Numbered from the stretch's first letter, positions 42,194 through 51,297 are shown. The stretch: DNA of 64,000 bases from Streptomyces kaniharaensis (GCF_009569385.1 NZ_WBOF01000001.1:5713501-5777500), one strand, 5' to 3'. Notes: generated by a model not told the origin, from the letters alone. Numbers and translations are program-made.

Positions 42194-42583
42194 ATGCGGG
42201 TCATCGCCTTCGACCACCTGGTCCTGAACGTCGCCGACGTCGAGCGAGCGCTGGACTTCTACACCGGGCTCCTGGGCCTGGAGCCCGTGCGCGTCGCCGA
42301 GTGGCGTGCGGGCACGGCCCCGTTCCCGTCCGTCCGCGTCTCCGCGGAGACCATCATCGACCTGGTCCGAAACCCCAGGCCGGGGTCCAACGTCGACCAC
42401 ATCTGCCTCACCGTCGAGCCGCTCGACTGGCACGAGGTCATCGAGTCCGGCACGTTCACCGTCCTCGACGGACCCGTCAGCCGGTACGGCGCACGTGGCA
42501 CCGCGACGTCCGTCTACGTCCGGGATCCGGACGGCAACACGGTCGAACTGCGCTGGTACCCGCAGGACGTCGCGGACAGCTGA
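42194..42583 (+). CDS. VOC-family (glyoxalase-fold) protein
   Basis: This 129-residue protein has the VOC beta-alpha-beta-beta-beta modules: FDHLVLNVADVERALDFYTGLLGLEPV first and YVRDPDGNTVELRWYP last. The metal positions His8, His near VDHICL and Glu of VELRW match the His-His-Glu set of dioxygenases and glyoxalases. Function depends on context; it is probably the target of the divergent LysR regulator. A GGAGAGG ribosome site is present. Confidence 0.85.
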   Translation: MRVIAFDHLVLNVADVERALDFYTGLLGLEPVRVAEWRAGTAPFPSVRVSAETIIDLVRNPRPGSNVDHICLTVEPLDWHEVIESGTFTVLDGPVSRYGARGTATSVYVRDPDGNTVELRWYPQDVADS

Positions 42584-42601
42584 GGTGTCGTCAGCCTGCC
42601 G

Positions 42602-43087
42602 TCACGCGGTGACCTTGGCGATGAAGGCGGCGAGGTTCGCCACCGTGCGCTCGATCTTCTCCTCCAGGGTGAGCGACTCGTGCAGCTTGGTGTCGACGTC
42701 CTTCCTGCCGCGCACGTACAGCGAGCACGCGAGGTCGCTGCCCATGTACGCACCCACCGAGTTGCCCTGCTTGCCGGCTTTCCCGGCCCGGGGTGCGACC
42801 AGCAGCGAGACGCCCCCGGAGTGGGTGGTCACGCACAGCGAGCACAGGCTCCGCCGGGCCTGCCAGGGGGCGGCGGTGGAGGAGCGCAGCACGACCGCCA
42901 CCGGGCGGCCGTCGAGCTCGGCGACGAGGTAGGCGCGGTCGGGGGCCTGGGGGTCGCGCCAGCCCAGGAAGTCGAGGTCGTCCCAGGGCTGCTCGGCCAG
43001 GTCGCGGGGGACGTTCAGGCGCGAGGCCTCGCCCTTGCTGCAGTTGACGAACGCGGTGCGGATCTCTTGCTCGGTCAGCGGCTTCAT
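42602..43087 (-). CDS. FBP-domain zinc-finger protein (elongation factor G-binding-like)
   Basis: This 161-residue protein resembles the actinobacterial FBP domain family (treble-clef zinc finger). It has SLCSLC, a paired-Cys motif, at about 83-88, a further Cys and a KxLxLEEKIERTVANL end. FBP-type proteins bind elongation factor G, and related FusB proteins give fusidic acid resistance; the actinobacterial set is less well defined. The start ATG 43087 has no strong ribosome site. It is divergent from a TetR gene. Confidence 0.78.
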   Translation of the reverse strand: MKPLTEQEIRTAFVNCSKGEASRLNVPRDLAEQPWDDLDFLGWRDPQAPDRAYLVAELDGRPVAVVLRSSTAAPWQARRSLCSLCVTTHSGGVSLLVAPRAGKAGKQGNSVGAYMGSDLACSLYVRGRKDVDTKLHESLTLEEKIERTVANLAAFIAKVTA

Positions 43088-43102
43088 AGGAGGCAACGTA
43101 AA

Positions 43103-43132
43103 TTACCTAGGAGCACTAGGCAAACGTATTAT
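43103..43132 (+). promoter_or_regulatory. Promoter/operator between FBP and TetR genes
   Basis: TTACCT (43103-43108), 18 bases, TATTAT (43127-43132) forms a promoter for the rightward TetR. The inverted pair CCTAG (43106-43110) and CTAGG (43116-43120) overlaps its -35 box, a likely site for autorepression. Confidence 0.55.
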
Positions 43133-43158
43133 GTCCCCAGGCGAGCGAAGGGAACGGC

Positions 43159-43731
43159 ATGGCACGTGCAGGGCTGAACGCGGACCGCCTCACCCGGGCG
43201 GGGGCGGAGCTGGCCGACGAGATCGGCTTCGACAAAGTGACGATCTCGGCGCTCGCACGGGGCTTCGGAGTCAGGGACGCGAGCCTGTACTCGCACGTCA
43301 GGAACTCCCAGGACCTCAGGACCAGGATCGCCCTGCTCGCCCTGGAGGAACTCGCCGACCGCGTCGCCGCCGCCCTCGCCGGCCGCGCCGGCAGGGACGC
43401 CCTGATCGCCTTCGCCAACGCCTACCGCGACTACGCCCGCGAACACCCCGGCCGCTACGCCGCCGCCCAGCTCGAACTCGACCCCGAAACGGCGCGCGCC
43501 AGCGCCGGTCCCCGGCACGCCCGGATGACGCGGGCGATCCTGCGCGGCTACGACCTCGCCGAGCCGGACCAGACCGACGCCGTCCGGCTGCTGGGCAGCA
43601 CCTTCCACGGCTACGTCACGATGGAGAAGGCCGGAAGCTTCCAGCACACCGCGCGCGACACCGAGGACACCTGGTCGCGGATCCTGGACGCCCTCGACGC
43701 CCTGCTGCGTAATTGGCCCGCGACCTCCTGA
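43159..43731 (+). CDS. TetR-family regulator (WHG-type)
   Basis: This 190-residue protein has the N-terminal helix-turn-helix (ISALARGFGVRDASLYSHVRNSQDLR, about 30-55) and a C-terminal domain with STFHGYVTMEKAG, the TetR_C_33/WHG type. It likely controls itself and the divergent FBP-domain gene. A GAAGGGAA ribosome site precedes the ATG. Confidence 0.88.
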   Translation: MARAGLNADRLTRAGAELADEIGFDKVTISALARGFGVRDASLYSHVRNSQDLRTRIALLALEELADRVAAALAGRAGRDALIAFANAYRDYAREHPGRYAAAQLELDPETARASAGPRHARMTRAILRGYDLAEPDQTDAVRLLGSTFHGYVTMEKAGSFQHTARDTEDTWSRILDALDALLRNWPATS

Positions 43732-43979
43732 CGGCGTCGTACCGAACGCGAAGTCATCGGCGGGCTTCGTCGGAGTCGGTGGCGTCACCGTGTCGTGGTT
43801 CGCCGCCTACTTCTCGACGGCGGTGATGAGCAGCATGGGCATGATGACCTCTTGCGACCGGCCTGGATGCTCACTGTTGCTTTGTGTCCGAACCGTTGGC
43901 GGAAGCCGGGAGCGGCGGGTTCACGCTCCGGGGGCCGGTGTCGTGGGCGTCGCGGCGCTCCTCGTGGCAGGTTGGGGGC

Positions 43980-44513
43980 ATGAGTGATGCGGAAATTCAC
44001 CCGCGGCGGAGGCTGATCGTGCTGCGGCACGCGAAGTCGGCGTGGCCCGACGTCGCGGACGTGGACCGGCCGCTGGCGCCGCGTGGGCGGCGTGACGCGC
44101 CGGAGGCCGGGCGATGGCTGGGCCGGCGGGGCCTGGTGCCCGACGTGGTGGTGAGCTCGCCGGCCCGCCGTGCACGCGAGACCTGGGAGCTGGTGGCCGC
44201 TCAGTTGCCCGGGAGGCCGGTTGTCGGATTCGACCCGGAGGTGTACGGCGCCGACGCCGACGGCCTCGTCCGGGTGTTGCGCGGACAGGATCGCCGGGCG
44301 GGGACGGTGCTGCTGGTCGGACACAACCCCGCCATGCAGGAGTTGGTCCTTCAGCTGGCCGCCGGTACGGGCGGCGACGCTCTCGGCCGGGTCCGGGAGA
44401 AGTTCCCGACCTGCGGTCTCGCCGTGCTGGAACTCTCCTGCGAGTGGTCGGAGTTGGGGGAGTCGGCGGCCAGTCTGGTGGACTTCGCCATTCCTCGTGG
44501 TGCCCGCGACTGA
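43980..44513 (+). CDS. SixA-like phosphohistidine phosphatase
   Basis: This 177-residue histidine-phosphatase-fold protein has the RHAKSAW motif (catalytic His near residue 17), SSPARRARETWEL and a second His in LLVGHNPAMQEL. SixA removes phosphate from histidine of phosphotransfer proteins; actinobacterial versions have unclear targets. A CAGGTT hexamer six bases before the ATG suggests a leaderless message. Confidence 0.85.
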   Translation: MSDAEIHPRRRLIVLRHAKSAWPDVADVDRPLAPRGRRDAPEAGRWLGRRGLVPDVVVSSPARRARETWELVAAQLPGRPVVGFDPEVYGADADGLVRVLRGQDRRAGTVLLVGHNPAMQELVLQLAAGTGGDALGRVREKFPTCGLAVLELSCEWSELGESAASLVDFAIPRGARD

Positions 44514-44616
44514 CAGCGAGGTCGGACGGCGGGGTGGGGCGTCGGTCGAGCGGTTTCGTGCCGTCGGAACGGACAGCGTCACGGGCGGTGCTCGCGGGCG
44601 GCTGAACGGGCCGATT

Positions 44617-44634
44617 GCCAACTGGCGGGTTGGC
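44617..44634. promoter_or_regulatory. CCAAC-N6-GTTGG operator before the TetR gene
   Basis: GCCAAC-N6-GTTGGC (44617-44634), 19 bases before the TetR start codon, matches two further sites at 45273-45300 and 45319-45336. It would let the TetR protein control its own gene. Confidence 0.75.
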
Positions 44635-44653
44635 TGCTTCGTATGCTGGGGGC

Positions 44654-45259
44654 ATGGCATGGGACACTGCGAAGACCAAGAGGCTGCTGCTCGAAGCGGC
44701 TGTGGACGAGTTTGCCGCGCACGGGCCCGAGGGTGGGCGGATCGACCGCATCGCGGCCGCTGCCGGCGTCAACAAGGAGCGGATCTACCCCTACTTCGGC
44801 GGTAAGCGGCAGCTGTTCGACGCAGTGGTCCAGCGCGAGCTGGAACAGCTCGCCGCCGCCGTGCCGATGGAGGAGGCGGACGGGCGGCCGGTGGACCTTC
44901 CGGAGTATGCGGGCCGGGTGTTCGACTACCACCTCGCCCATCCGCACCTCCTGCGCCTTTTGCAGTGGGAGGCCCTGTATGGCGATGCCACAGCTCCGGT
45001 CGCCGGTGAGGAGCGGCGGGCCGCCTACTACGCCGAGAAGGTCGCCGCCGCCTCCCGCGCGCGCCGAACGGAAGCGGGGTCCGCGCAGGCCGCGGATTCG
45101 CTCCCGCCCAAGGAGCTGCTGTACGCGGTCGTGGCGCTGGCCGGCTGGCAGTTCGCCGTGCCGCAGCTCGCCCGGATGATCACCGGTGGGACGGTCGACG
45201 AGGATCCGGCCGCCCGGCGCGCCGCCGTCGTGGACATGGTGCGCAGGCTCGCGCTCTGA
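44654..45259 (+). CDS. TetR-family regulator of the isochorismatase-like gene
   Basis: This 201-residue protein has a TetR helix-turn-helix (RIDRIAAAAGVNKERIYPYFGGKRQLFDAV, about 29-58). The C-terminal part follows the TetR_C_17-like pattern (HLAHPHLLRLLQWEAL). It stands upstream of an isochorismatase-like gene on the same strand. The operator set suggests it represses both. The -10-like TATGCT ends seven bases before ATG 44654, so the message may be leaderless. Confidence 0.9.
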   Translation: MAWDTAKTKRLLLEAAVDEFAAHGPEGGRIDRIAAAAGVNKERIYPYFGGKRQLFDAVVQRELEQLAAAVPMEEADGRPVDLPEYAGRVFDYHLAHPHLLRLLQWEALYGDATAPVAGEERRAAYYAEKVAAASRARRTEAGSAQAADSLPPKELLYAVVALAGWQFAVPQLARMITGGTVDEDPAARRAAVVDMVRRLAL

Positions 45260-45272
45260 CCGACCTCCAGCC

Positions 45273-45336
45273 CAATTTCCAACTAGCAGGTTGGAAATTG
45301 GACCTGCTCACGCTAGTGTCCAACTCGTCAGTTGGA
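45273..45336. promoter_or_regulatory. Two CCAAC-N6-GTTGG operators before the isochorismatase-like gene
   Basis: Site one has 11-bp perfect arms (45273-45283 and 45290-45300); site two is TCCAAC-N6-GTTGGA (45319-45336). Both share CCAACT-N5-GTTGG with the site at 44617. Confidence 0.8.
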
Positions 45337-45362
45337 AATACTCCCGGACAAGGAGCCTGACC

Positions 45363-46007
45363 ATGACGGTCATGTCCGCACGCCCGAACGCCGCCCTCGT
45401 CCTGATCGAGTTCCAGCGCGAGTGGCTCGACCCCGAGCACGGCCGCCTCAACCACCTCGTCGAGGACCGGGGCATGCTCGACACCGCCGTAGACGGCGCA
45501 GCCGCCGCCCTGGCCGTGGCCCGCGCGCACGGCGTCCCCGTCGTGCACGTGCCGCTGGTCCTCACCCCCGGCGCACCCGAGCTGGAGAGCTGGACGCCGG
45601 CGCGGCTCGGCCTGCGCGCGGCGATCCCCAAGGCCGGCACCTGGATCCAGGGCAGCACCGGCGTCGAGTTCGCCGAAGCCTTCCGGCCCGCCCCCGGCGA
45701 ACCGATCGTGCGCGGCCGCGCCGGCGCCAGCGCCTTCGCCGGATCCTCCGACTTCGACCTGATCCTGCGCCGCCTCGGCGTCACCGACCTGTACCTGGCG
45801 GGCTTCGCCACCCACGTGTGCGTCGAATCCACCCTGCGCGAGGCCCACGACCGCGGCTACACCGCTCATGTCATCCACGACGCCTGCGCGGCCTTCACCC
45901 GCGCCCAGCAGGAACACGTCCGCGAGCACGTGATCCACCACTTCGGCGACGAGACCGACGCCGCCGCCTTCGCCGCCTCGCTCGACTCCGCGATCTCCGC
46001 GCGATGA
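45363..46007 (+). CDS. Isochorismatase-like cysteine hydrolase
   Basis: This 214-residue protein has the isochorismatase-like alpha/beta layout: NAALVLIEFQREWL (the Asp of the usual DxQ is Glu17 here), a middle Lys/Arg in IVRGRAGASAF, and the active-site cysteine in AGFATHVCVEST (position about 160). Relatives hydrolyse ureas, amides or isochorismate. The Asp-to-Glu change at the acid position is a mild departure. The ATG has AAGGAG upstream. Confidence 0.85.
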   Translation: MTVMSARPNAALVLIEFQREWLDPEHGRLNHLVEDRGMLDTAVDGAAAALAVARAHGVPVVHVPLVLTPGAPELESWTPARLGLRAAIPKAGTWIQGSTGVEFAEAFRPAPGEPIVRGRAGASAFAGSSDFDLILRRLGVTDLYLAGFATHVCVESTLREAHDRGYTAHVIHDACAAFTRAQQEHVREHVIHHFGDETDAAAFAASLDSAISAR

Positions 46008-46416
46008 CGGCGAGGAGTGCGCCGCCACCGGAAACGGCCTGAAGGGGCAGCGCGGCCTCCTCACCCGACCCGTCGCCGTCCGTCCTGGAGATCGCCGCAG
46101 GACCGTGATCCCCGTCGGCGACCACGAGTTGCTCATCCACTGGGCGGCGACCTCCGAGGTCCCGGGCTTGGTCTGGACCGGGCGAACGAGCGGTCGGCGG
46201 TCGGGTGCCGTCGGGGTGCTCCGGCCTCGGAGTTCGCCGACGGCGGCCGGGGTGTCGCGGGGAAAGGGCTGCCCGGGGTGCGGTAAACGGCGCGTCAAGT
46301 TCGCGCAGGCGGCCTTGTTGACGTGACCGCGGTCACCTACCGTCATCACGCCGAATCGGCCGCGTCAAGATCGGACGAGTCGTCAGTTTCCGACACCCTC
46401 GGGAGGACCACCACCC
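46008..46416. other. Intergenic region with a 14-bp palindrome
   Basis: No gene is recognised in these 409 bases. A perfect palindrome GTGACCGCGGTCAC lies at 46323-46336, about 80 bases before the sialidase-fold gene, and could be an operator for it. The GGAGG ribosome site of that gene is at about 46402. Confidence 0.45.
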
Positions 46417-48228
46417 TTGCGCACCAGAAGACTTGCCATGCTGCTCGGGCCGGCCCTGCTCGGGCTCTCCCTCGTCACCCCGTCCTCCTCGTCCGCCGCC
46501 GCAACCGGCCCGGCTCTCCCGCAGGGCACCCAGAGCGACAGCGCCTACGCCGCCAGCCAGGCCGCCAACCGTGTCACCAACGTGCTCGCCACCGCCGCCC
46601 GGACGAGCTGCTACCGCCCCGAGGTGCCCTACACCGCCAACAGCGGCCCGGCCGAGGGTTACAGCGGCATGACGCCCTGCCCGGCCTCGGGCGCCACGAC
46701 CGGTGAGGACACCGGCGCCGCGGGCCCGTACGCCACCCAGGCCGGCAGCAATCCGGGGTACCCGGCGGCCACCCCGATGCTGGTCAAGGGGCACTCGGAG
46801 TCGGACCTACGGGTGGACCCGACCAACCCCGACCACCTCATCGGCGCCTCGAAGTGGGTGGTCAGCCCGGAGGGCTACAACCACCTGCTCGGCTTCTACG
46901 AGTCCTTCGACGGCGGGCACAGCTGGCCGGTCCAGGGCCACATCCCCGGCTACGAGGGCTGGACCGACAACACCGACCCGGTCGGCGCCTTCGACACCTG
47001 GGGCAACTACTACTCGCTGCTGCTGCCCTACCAGTTCTTCTACAACGCCGACGGCTCGCACAACTTCAACGTCGGCACCGTGCGGGAGGCCAACCCGGCC
47101 GTCCCCTCGCAGGCCATCTCGGTCTCCGTCCGCCCGCACGGCTCGACCACCGCCACCCAGTGGCTCACCGGCCACGCGGGCCACCCCGACTACGTCGCGA
47201 CCTACGACAGCATCGGCAACGGCCCGGACAAGCAGTGGATCGCCATCGACACCAACCCGGCCAGTCCGCACCTGAACCGCATCTACGCGATGTGGGTGGA
47301 CTTCCACGACAAGACCGCCGTGCCGTACGTCTCGTACGCCGACGCGCACCCCGACGGCACCCACACCGACTGGTCGAAGCCGCAGGCGCTCCCCGAACCG
47401 CCCAGCACCCCGCAGGGCGCCACCTACCTGCTGCCGCACGTCGCCCCCGACGGGACGGTGTACACCACCCTCACCAACTCCGACCCGGCGCACCGCTTCT
47501 GCTGCGACAGCATCTTCCTGGACGCCTCGCGCGACGGCGGTAGGACCTGGTCCACGGTCTCCACGGTCCAAGGTGGCATCACCCCGCCGCCCGGAGAGTA
47601 CGCCAACACCACCTTCCGCGACGGCATCGAGGACACCTTCACCCTCGGCAGCCAGCCCGTCGCCGGCCACTACCCGCTCTACGTCGCGTACGACGACTAC
47701 AGCACGGGCGTCGTCAACGTCCTCCTCACCGCCTCCTACGACGACGGCGCCAGCTGGAGCACGCCCATCCTGGTCAACGACAACGCCGCGCCCGTCGACG
47801 AGTTCCAGCCGAACCTGACGACAGCCGCCGGCGGCACCGTCAGCGTCGCCTTCTACGACCGCCGCCTGACCTGCCCCGCCGCCGGCACCCCCGAGGCGAC
47901 GGCGGCCGGTCTCGCCCTCGACACCGCCAACCCCAAGCACCCCGGCGCACCGTACGGCGCCGCCAACTACTGCGTGAACACGAGCATCCAGTTCTACGAC
48001 CCGGCCCTGGCGCCGCTCGGCCACAACATCCGCCTCAGCGCCCACTCCTTCGACCCCCAGCTCGACGCTCCCGTCGAGGACTCGGCGACCTTCATCGGCG
48101 ACTACTTCGGCAACACGACCGGCGGCTCGACCGACTACACGACGTCCGTCAGCACCTACGACGACGGCACCAACCCGGGCCACCTGCAACAGCAGTTGGT
48201 GGCGTCGGTCCCGATCCCGCACAAGTGA
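46417..48228 (+). CDS. Secreted sialidase-fold (BNR-repeat) protein
   Basis: This 603-residue protein has a signal peptide (MRTRRLAMLLGPALLGLSLVTPSSSSAAA). Beyond residue 120 a beta-propeller with Asp-box-like repeats is seen: FYESFDGGHSWPV, FLDASRDGGRTWSTV and TASYDDGASWSTP. The Asp-box (SxDxGxxW) is the mark of sialidase/BNR folds. Catalytic sialidase residues were not traced, so function is unknown. The start is a TTG at 46417 with GGAGG about ten bases upstream. Confidence 0.8.
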   Translation: MRTRRLAMLLGPALLGLSLVTPSSSSAAATGPALPQGTQSDSAYAASQAANRVTNVLATAARTSCYRPEVPYTANSGPAEGYSGMTPCPASGATTGEDTGAAGPYATQAGSNPGYPAATPMLVKGHSESDLRVDPTNPDHLIGASKWVVSPEGYNHLLGFYESFDGGHSWPVQGHIPGYEGWTDNTDPVGAFDTWGNYYSLLLPYQFFYNADGSHNFNVGTVREANPAVPSQAISVSVRPHGSTTATQWLTGHAGHPDYVATYDSIGNGPDKQWIAIDTNPASPHLNRIYAMWVDFHDKTAVPYVSYADAHPDGTHTDWSKPQALPEPPSTPQGATYLLPHVAPDGTVYTTLTNSDPAHRFCCDSIFLDASRDGGRTWSTVSTVQGGITPPPGEYANTTFRDGIEDTFTLGSQPVAGHYPLYVAYDDYSTGVVNVLLTASYDDGASWSTPILVNDNAAPVDEFQPNLTTAAGGTVSVAFYDRRLTCPAAGTPEATAAGLALDTANPKHPGAPYGAANYCVNTSIQFYDPALAPLGHNIRLSAHSFDPQLDAPVEDSATFIGDYFGNTTGGSTDYTTSVSTYDDGTNPGHLQQQLVASVPIPHK

Positions 48229-48268
48229 CCCGGCGGCCGTAGCCTGCCCCTCCTGTCATCGATAAGCC

Positions 48269-48306
48269 GCGCACGGCCCGCCGGATCCATCCGGCGGGCC
48301 GTGCGC
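48269..48306. terminator. Strong hairpin after the sialidase-fold gene
   Basis: A perfect 18-bp stem (48269-48286 with 48289-48306) and very short loop, between convergent genes; probably bidirectional. Confidence 0.8.
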
Positions 48307-48351
48307 TCTCATCCGTCCGACCTGCGCTCGTGGCGCACGTGAACGGCAGGC

Positions 48352-50010
48352 TCAGTGCTTGCGGCGGCGAAGCCGGGCTCCGCCGAGGAGCGCCGCACCG
48401 ACGACCGTCGTCGCGCCGGCGAGGATCGCCACGGGCAGCAGTCGTGGCCTGCCCGTCTCGGCCAGCTGCTTGCCCGGGTGATCCGGGTAGTGGGGCTGCG
48501 ACGGCGCCGCCCCCGGACCGTGGGAGTAGCTCGGGCGCGGGACGTACGACGGGCTCGGACTCGGGCTCGGGGTCGGGGTCGGCGCCGGGTCGACGGTGAG
48601 CCTGAAGGCCTGGGTGGCGGGCTGGCCCGAGCTGTTCTGCGCGGTGAAGGCCAGGTCGTAGACGCCGGCGGTGCCAGGCTGCGGTGTGCCCGACAGGGTG
48701 GCGGTGCCGTTCCCGTTGTCGGTGAAGCCCACCCCGCCCGGGAGCGGGCCGGACTGGAGGATGGCAGGCGTCGGAACACCCGTCGCGGTGACGGTGAAGG
48801 TGCCGAGCTGTCCGACCACGAAGGTCGCGCTCGCGGAGCTGGTGATCGCCGGCCGCCGGGTGGTGTTCAGCAACACCGACACGGTGTTGCTGCCGGTGTT
48901 GGCGGTGGCGAGGTCCAGGCGGCCGAAGCCGGTGAAGTGGCCCGCCGCGATCGCGAACGGGGTGGTCCCCGTGGGGTAGTCGGTCTTCGCGGCGAACGTG
49001 CCGTCACCGTTGCCCGTGAGCAGGGAGACGGTGCTGTCGCCGGCATTGGCGGTGACCAGGTCCTGGCGGCCGTCGCCGTCGAAGTCGCCGACCGTCAGGG
49101 CGTAGGCGGCTGTTCCGGTGGCGTAGTCGGTCTTTGGGCCGAAGGTGCCGTTGCCGTTGCCGAGCAGGACGGACACGGTGTTCGCGGTGGCGTTGGTGAT
49201 GGCGAGGTCCAGGCGGCCGTCTCCGTTGAAATCACCGATTGCCACGGCCGACGGGTTGGTCCCGGTGGGGAAGTCGGTTTTGGGGCCGAAGGTGCCGTTG
49301 CCGTTGCCGAGCAGGACGGACACGGTGTTCGCGGTGGCGTTGGTGACGGCGAGGTCCAGGCGGCCGTCTCCGTTGAAATCACCGATTGCCACGGCCGACG
49401 GATTCGCGCCGGTGGGGAAATCGGTCTTCGCGCCGAACGTGCCGTCACCGTTGCCCAGCAACACCGACACCGTGGCCGCCGACGCGTTCGTCACCGCGAG
49501 GTCCAGGCGGCCGTCTCCGTTGAAATCACCGATTGCCACAGCCGACGGATTGGCCCCGGTGGGGAAGTCGGTTTTGGCGCCGAAGGTGCCGTCACCGTTG
49601 CCCAGCAACACCGACACCGTGTTGCTGACGATGTTGGCGACGGCGAGGTCCAGGCGGCCGTCCCCGTTGAAATCGCCCGTCGCCACCGCCAGGGGGCCGG
49701 TTCCGGTGGCGTAGTCGGTCCTCGCGCCGAAGGTGCCGTCGCCGTTGCCCAGCAGCACCGACACGGTGTTGCTGCCGAAGTCGGCCACCGCGAGGTCGGA
49801 GCGCCCGTCGCCGTTGAAGTCGCCCACCACCACGGAACGTGGCGTGTTGGCGGTCGTGTAGTCAACCGGGGACGAGAAGACGGAGGTGGCCGCCCACGCC
49901 ACCCCGGACAGGGCCAGGGGTGCCGCCGCCGAGAGAAGCGCGGCGACGATCCGCGTTCGATTCCTGGCCGATCGGCGCCGTTCCGGCGCCATGTCGCTCA
50001 AGGTCGTCAT
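48352..50010 (-). CDS. Sortase-anchored FG-GAP/VCBS beta-propeller protein
   Basis: This 552-residue protein has a signal region (IVAALLSAAAPLALSGVAWAA), seven FG-GAP repeats of about 49 residues each with the calcium-type DFNGDGRxDLA loop, an Ig-like putative domain (about 380-470), a Pro/Ser stretch, LAETG, a membrane helix and RLRRRKH. Seven repeats make one complete propeller. The last repeat (HFTGFGRLDLA) has lost the canonical calcium loop. LAxTG is the class E sortase signal, so it is wall-linked. Repeats three to five are nearly identical in DNA with a 147-bp period. The ATG at 50010 is chosen; others are possible. Confidence 0.85.
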   Translation of the reverse strand: MTTLSDMAPERRRSARNRTRIVAALLSAAAPLALSGVAWAATSVFSSPVDYTTANTPRSVVVGDFNGDGRSDLAVADFGSNTVSVLLGNGDGTFGARTDYATGTGPLAVATGDFNGDGRLDLAVANIVSNTVSVLLGNGDGTFGAKTDFPTGANPSAVAIGDFNGDGRLDLAVTNASAATVSVLLGNGDGTFGAKTDFPTGANPSAVAIGDFNGDGRLDLAVTNATANTVSVLLGNGNGTFGPKTDFPTGTNPSAVAIGDFNGDGRLDLAITNATANTVSVLLGNGNGTFGPKTDYATGTAAYALTVGDFDGDGRQDLVTANAGDSTVSLLTGNGDGTFAAKTDYPTGTTPFAIAAGHFTGFGRLDLATANTGSNTVSVLLNTTRRPAITSSASATFVVGQLGTFTVTATGVPTPAILQSGPLPGGVGFTDNGNGTATLSGTPQPGTAGVYDLAFTAQNSSGQPATQAFRLTVDPAPTPTPSPSPSPSYVPRPSYSHGPGAAPSQPHYPDHPGKQLAETGRPRLLPVAILAGATTVVGAALLGGARLRRRKH

Positions 50011-50407
50011 GACAAGAGCCTGCGGTTTCGGCGCGAACTTTCGGCAAGACACCCCGCAGTGAGGTGATATGGCGATCGGTTGTCATCCGGATGGCGTAGT
50101 TTCATCGGCTACGACACGGATCTCGCTCATTTCCCGCACGTTCGAGGCGGTTGGACGTGTGTGCCTTTCCGGGGAGCGTGACATGCGGCGCTTATCACAG
50201 ATCCCCCGAGCGAAGCAAGGATGTGGCGCTCGGCTGGATGGGTGACTTTACGTCAATTCCATTGCGGTCGATCTCGCCCGAAAGGACTACTTGTCCGTGC
50301 GCCAACCGATTCGCCCCGAGCGCATCGGTCGGTGCCCGAGCGAAAGCCGGCTCTCGCCGGAGGCGATCGACTCGCCGCCCAACAGTCAGCGGAAGGGAAC
50401 AGACCAC
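50011..50407. other. Divergent intergenic region before the first IPT/TIG gene
   Basis: About 400 bases between the FG-GAP gene and the first IPT/TIG gene. No clear gene. The GGAAGGG ribosome site for the IPT/TIG gene lies near 50392. Both promoters must lie here. Confidence 0.4.
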
Positions 50408-51151
50408 ATGCCCATCTCCCCGAACCAGGGATCGACCGGTGGCGGAACCACCGTGACGATCACCGGCGTCAACCTCGCCGGCGCGACCGCCGTTCACTTC
50501 GGCAGCAAGCTGGCCACCATCACCGCCAACACGCCCACCTCGGTCACCGTGACCTCCCCGTCGGGTGCCGGCGTCGTGGGCGTGGACGTGACCACCGTGG
50601 GCGGGACGAGCAACCCGCTGAACTTCTTCTACATCGGGGCGCCGTTCGCGGCCTCGCTGAGTGTCACCAGCGGACCGACCGGCGGCGGGAACACCGTCAC
50701 CATCAGCGGCACCGGTCTGGCCACCGCCAGCAGCGTGTCGTTCGGAGCCAACTCGGCGACGCCGACGGTGATCTCCGACAGCCTGATCAGCGTCACCGTG
50801 CCCGCGGGCACGGCGGCCGGGTCGGTGGCCGTGAGCCTGACCACCGCCGGCGGCGTCGCCGACGGGCTCTCCTACACCTACATCGACGCCCCCACCATCT
50901 CGAGCGTCACCCCCAGCAGCGGACCGACCTCCGGCGGAACGTCCGTGACCATCACCGGTACCGGCCTCACCACGACGGAGTCGGTGACGATCGGCGGCGC
51001 CAGCGCCCCGTTCGCCGCCATCAGCTCCACCACGCTGTCCGTCACGACCCCGCCCGGTACGGCCGGGGCCGCCGACGTCGTGGTCACCACGGACGGTGGC
51101 AGCGCCACCGCGGTGGGCGGCTTCACGTACGTGGCCGGGCCCGGCATCTGA
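50408..51151 (+). CDS. IPT/TIG-domain protein 1 (three domains, no signal peptide)
   Basis: This 247-residue protein is three IPT/TIG (immunoglobulin-like) domains in a row, each starting P-x-x-G-xx-G-G (ISPNQGSTGGGTTVTITG; VTSGPTGGGNTVTISG; VTPSSGPTSGGTSVTITG) and ending with a GGxxx.xYTY strand. IPT domains are seen in cell-surface receptors, adhesins and carbohydrate-active enzymes. The protein begins with the first domain and has no signal peptide. How it would reach the outside, if it does, is unknown. A GGAAGGG site precedes ATG 50408. Confidence 0.85.
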   Translation: MPISPNQGSTGGGTTVTITGVNLAGATAVHFGSKLATITANTPTSVTVTSPSGAGVVGVDVTTVGGTSNPLNFFYIGAPFAASLSVTSGPTGGGNTVTISGTGLATASSVSFGANSATPTVISDSLISVTVPAGTAAGSVAVSLTTAGGVADGLSYTYIDAPTISSVTPSSGPTSGGTSVTITGTGLTTTESVTIGGASAPFAAISSTTLSVTTPPGTAGAADVVVTTDGGSATAVGGFTYVAGPGI

Positions 51152-51297
51152 TCCCTGCCCGCAGCCCACGGCCGCCCGGCCGTGGCCCAGCACCCGCCGG
51201 GGCAGGGGCGCCCGATCCCGCCCCTGCCCCGGCGGGCACCACTGAACCTTCCGGGGCCTCAGTCCCTGCCGTTCGGCCCACCGATAAGGAGATCGCA

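Noticed and set aside
49100..49700. Regular 147-bp repeats that could be taken for a CRISPR or satellite array
   Set aside because: They are in-frame codons of FG-GAP protein repeats; the unit is a multiple of three and there are no spacers.
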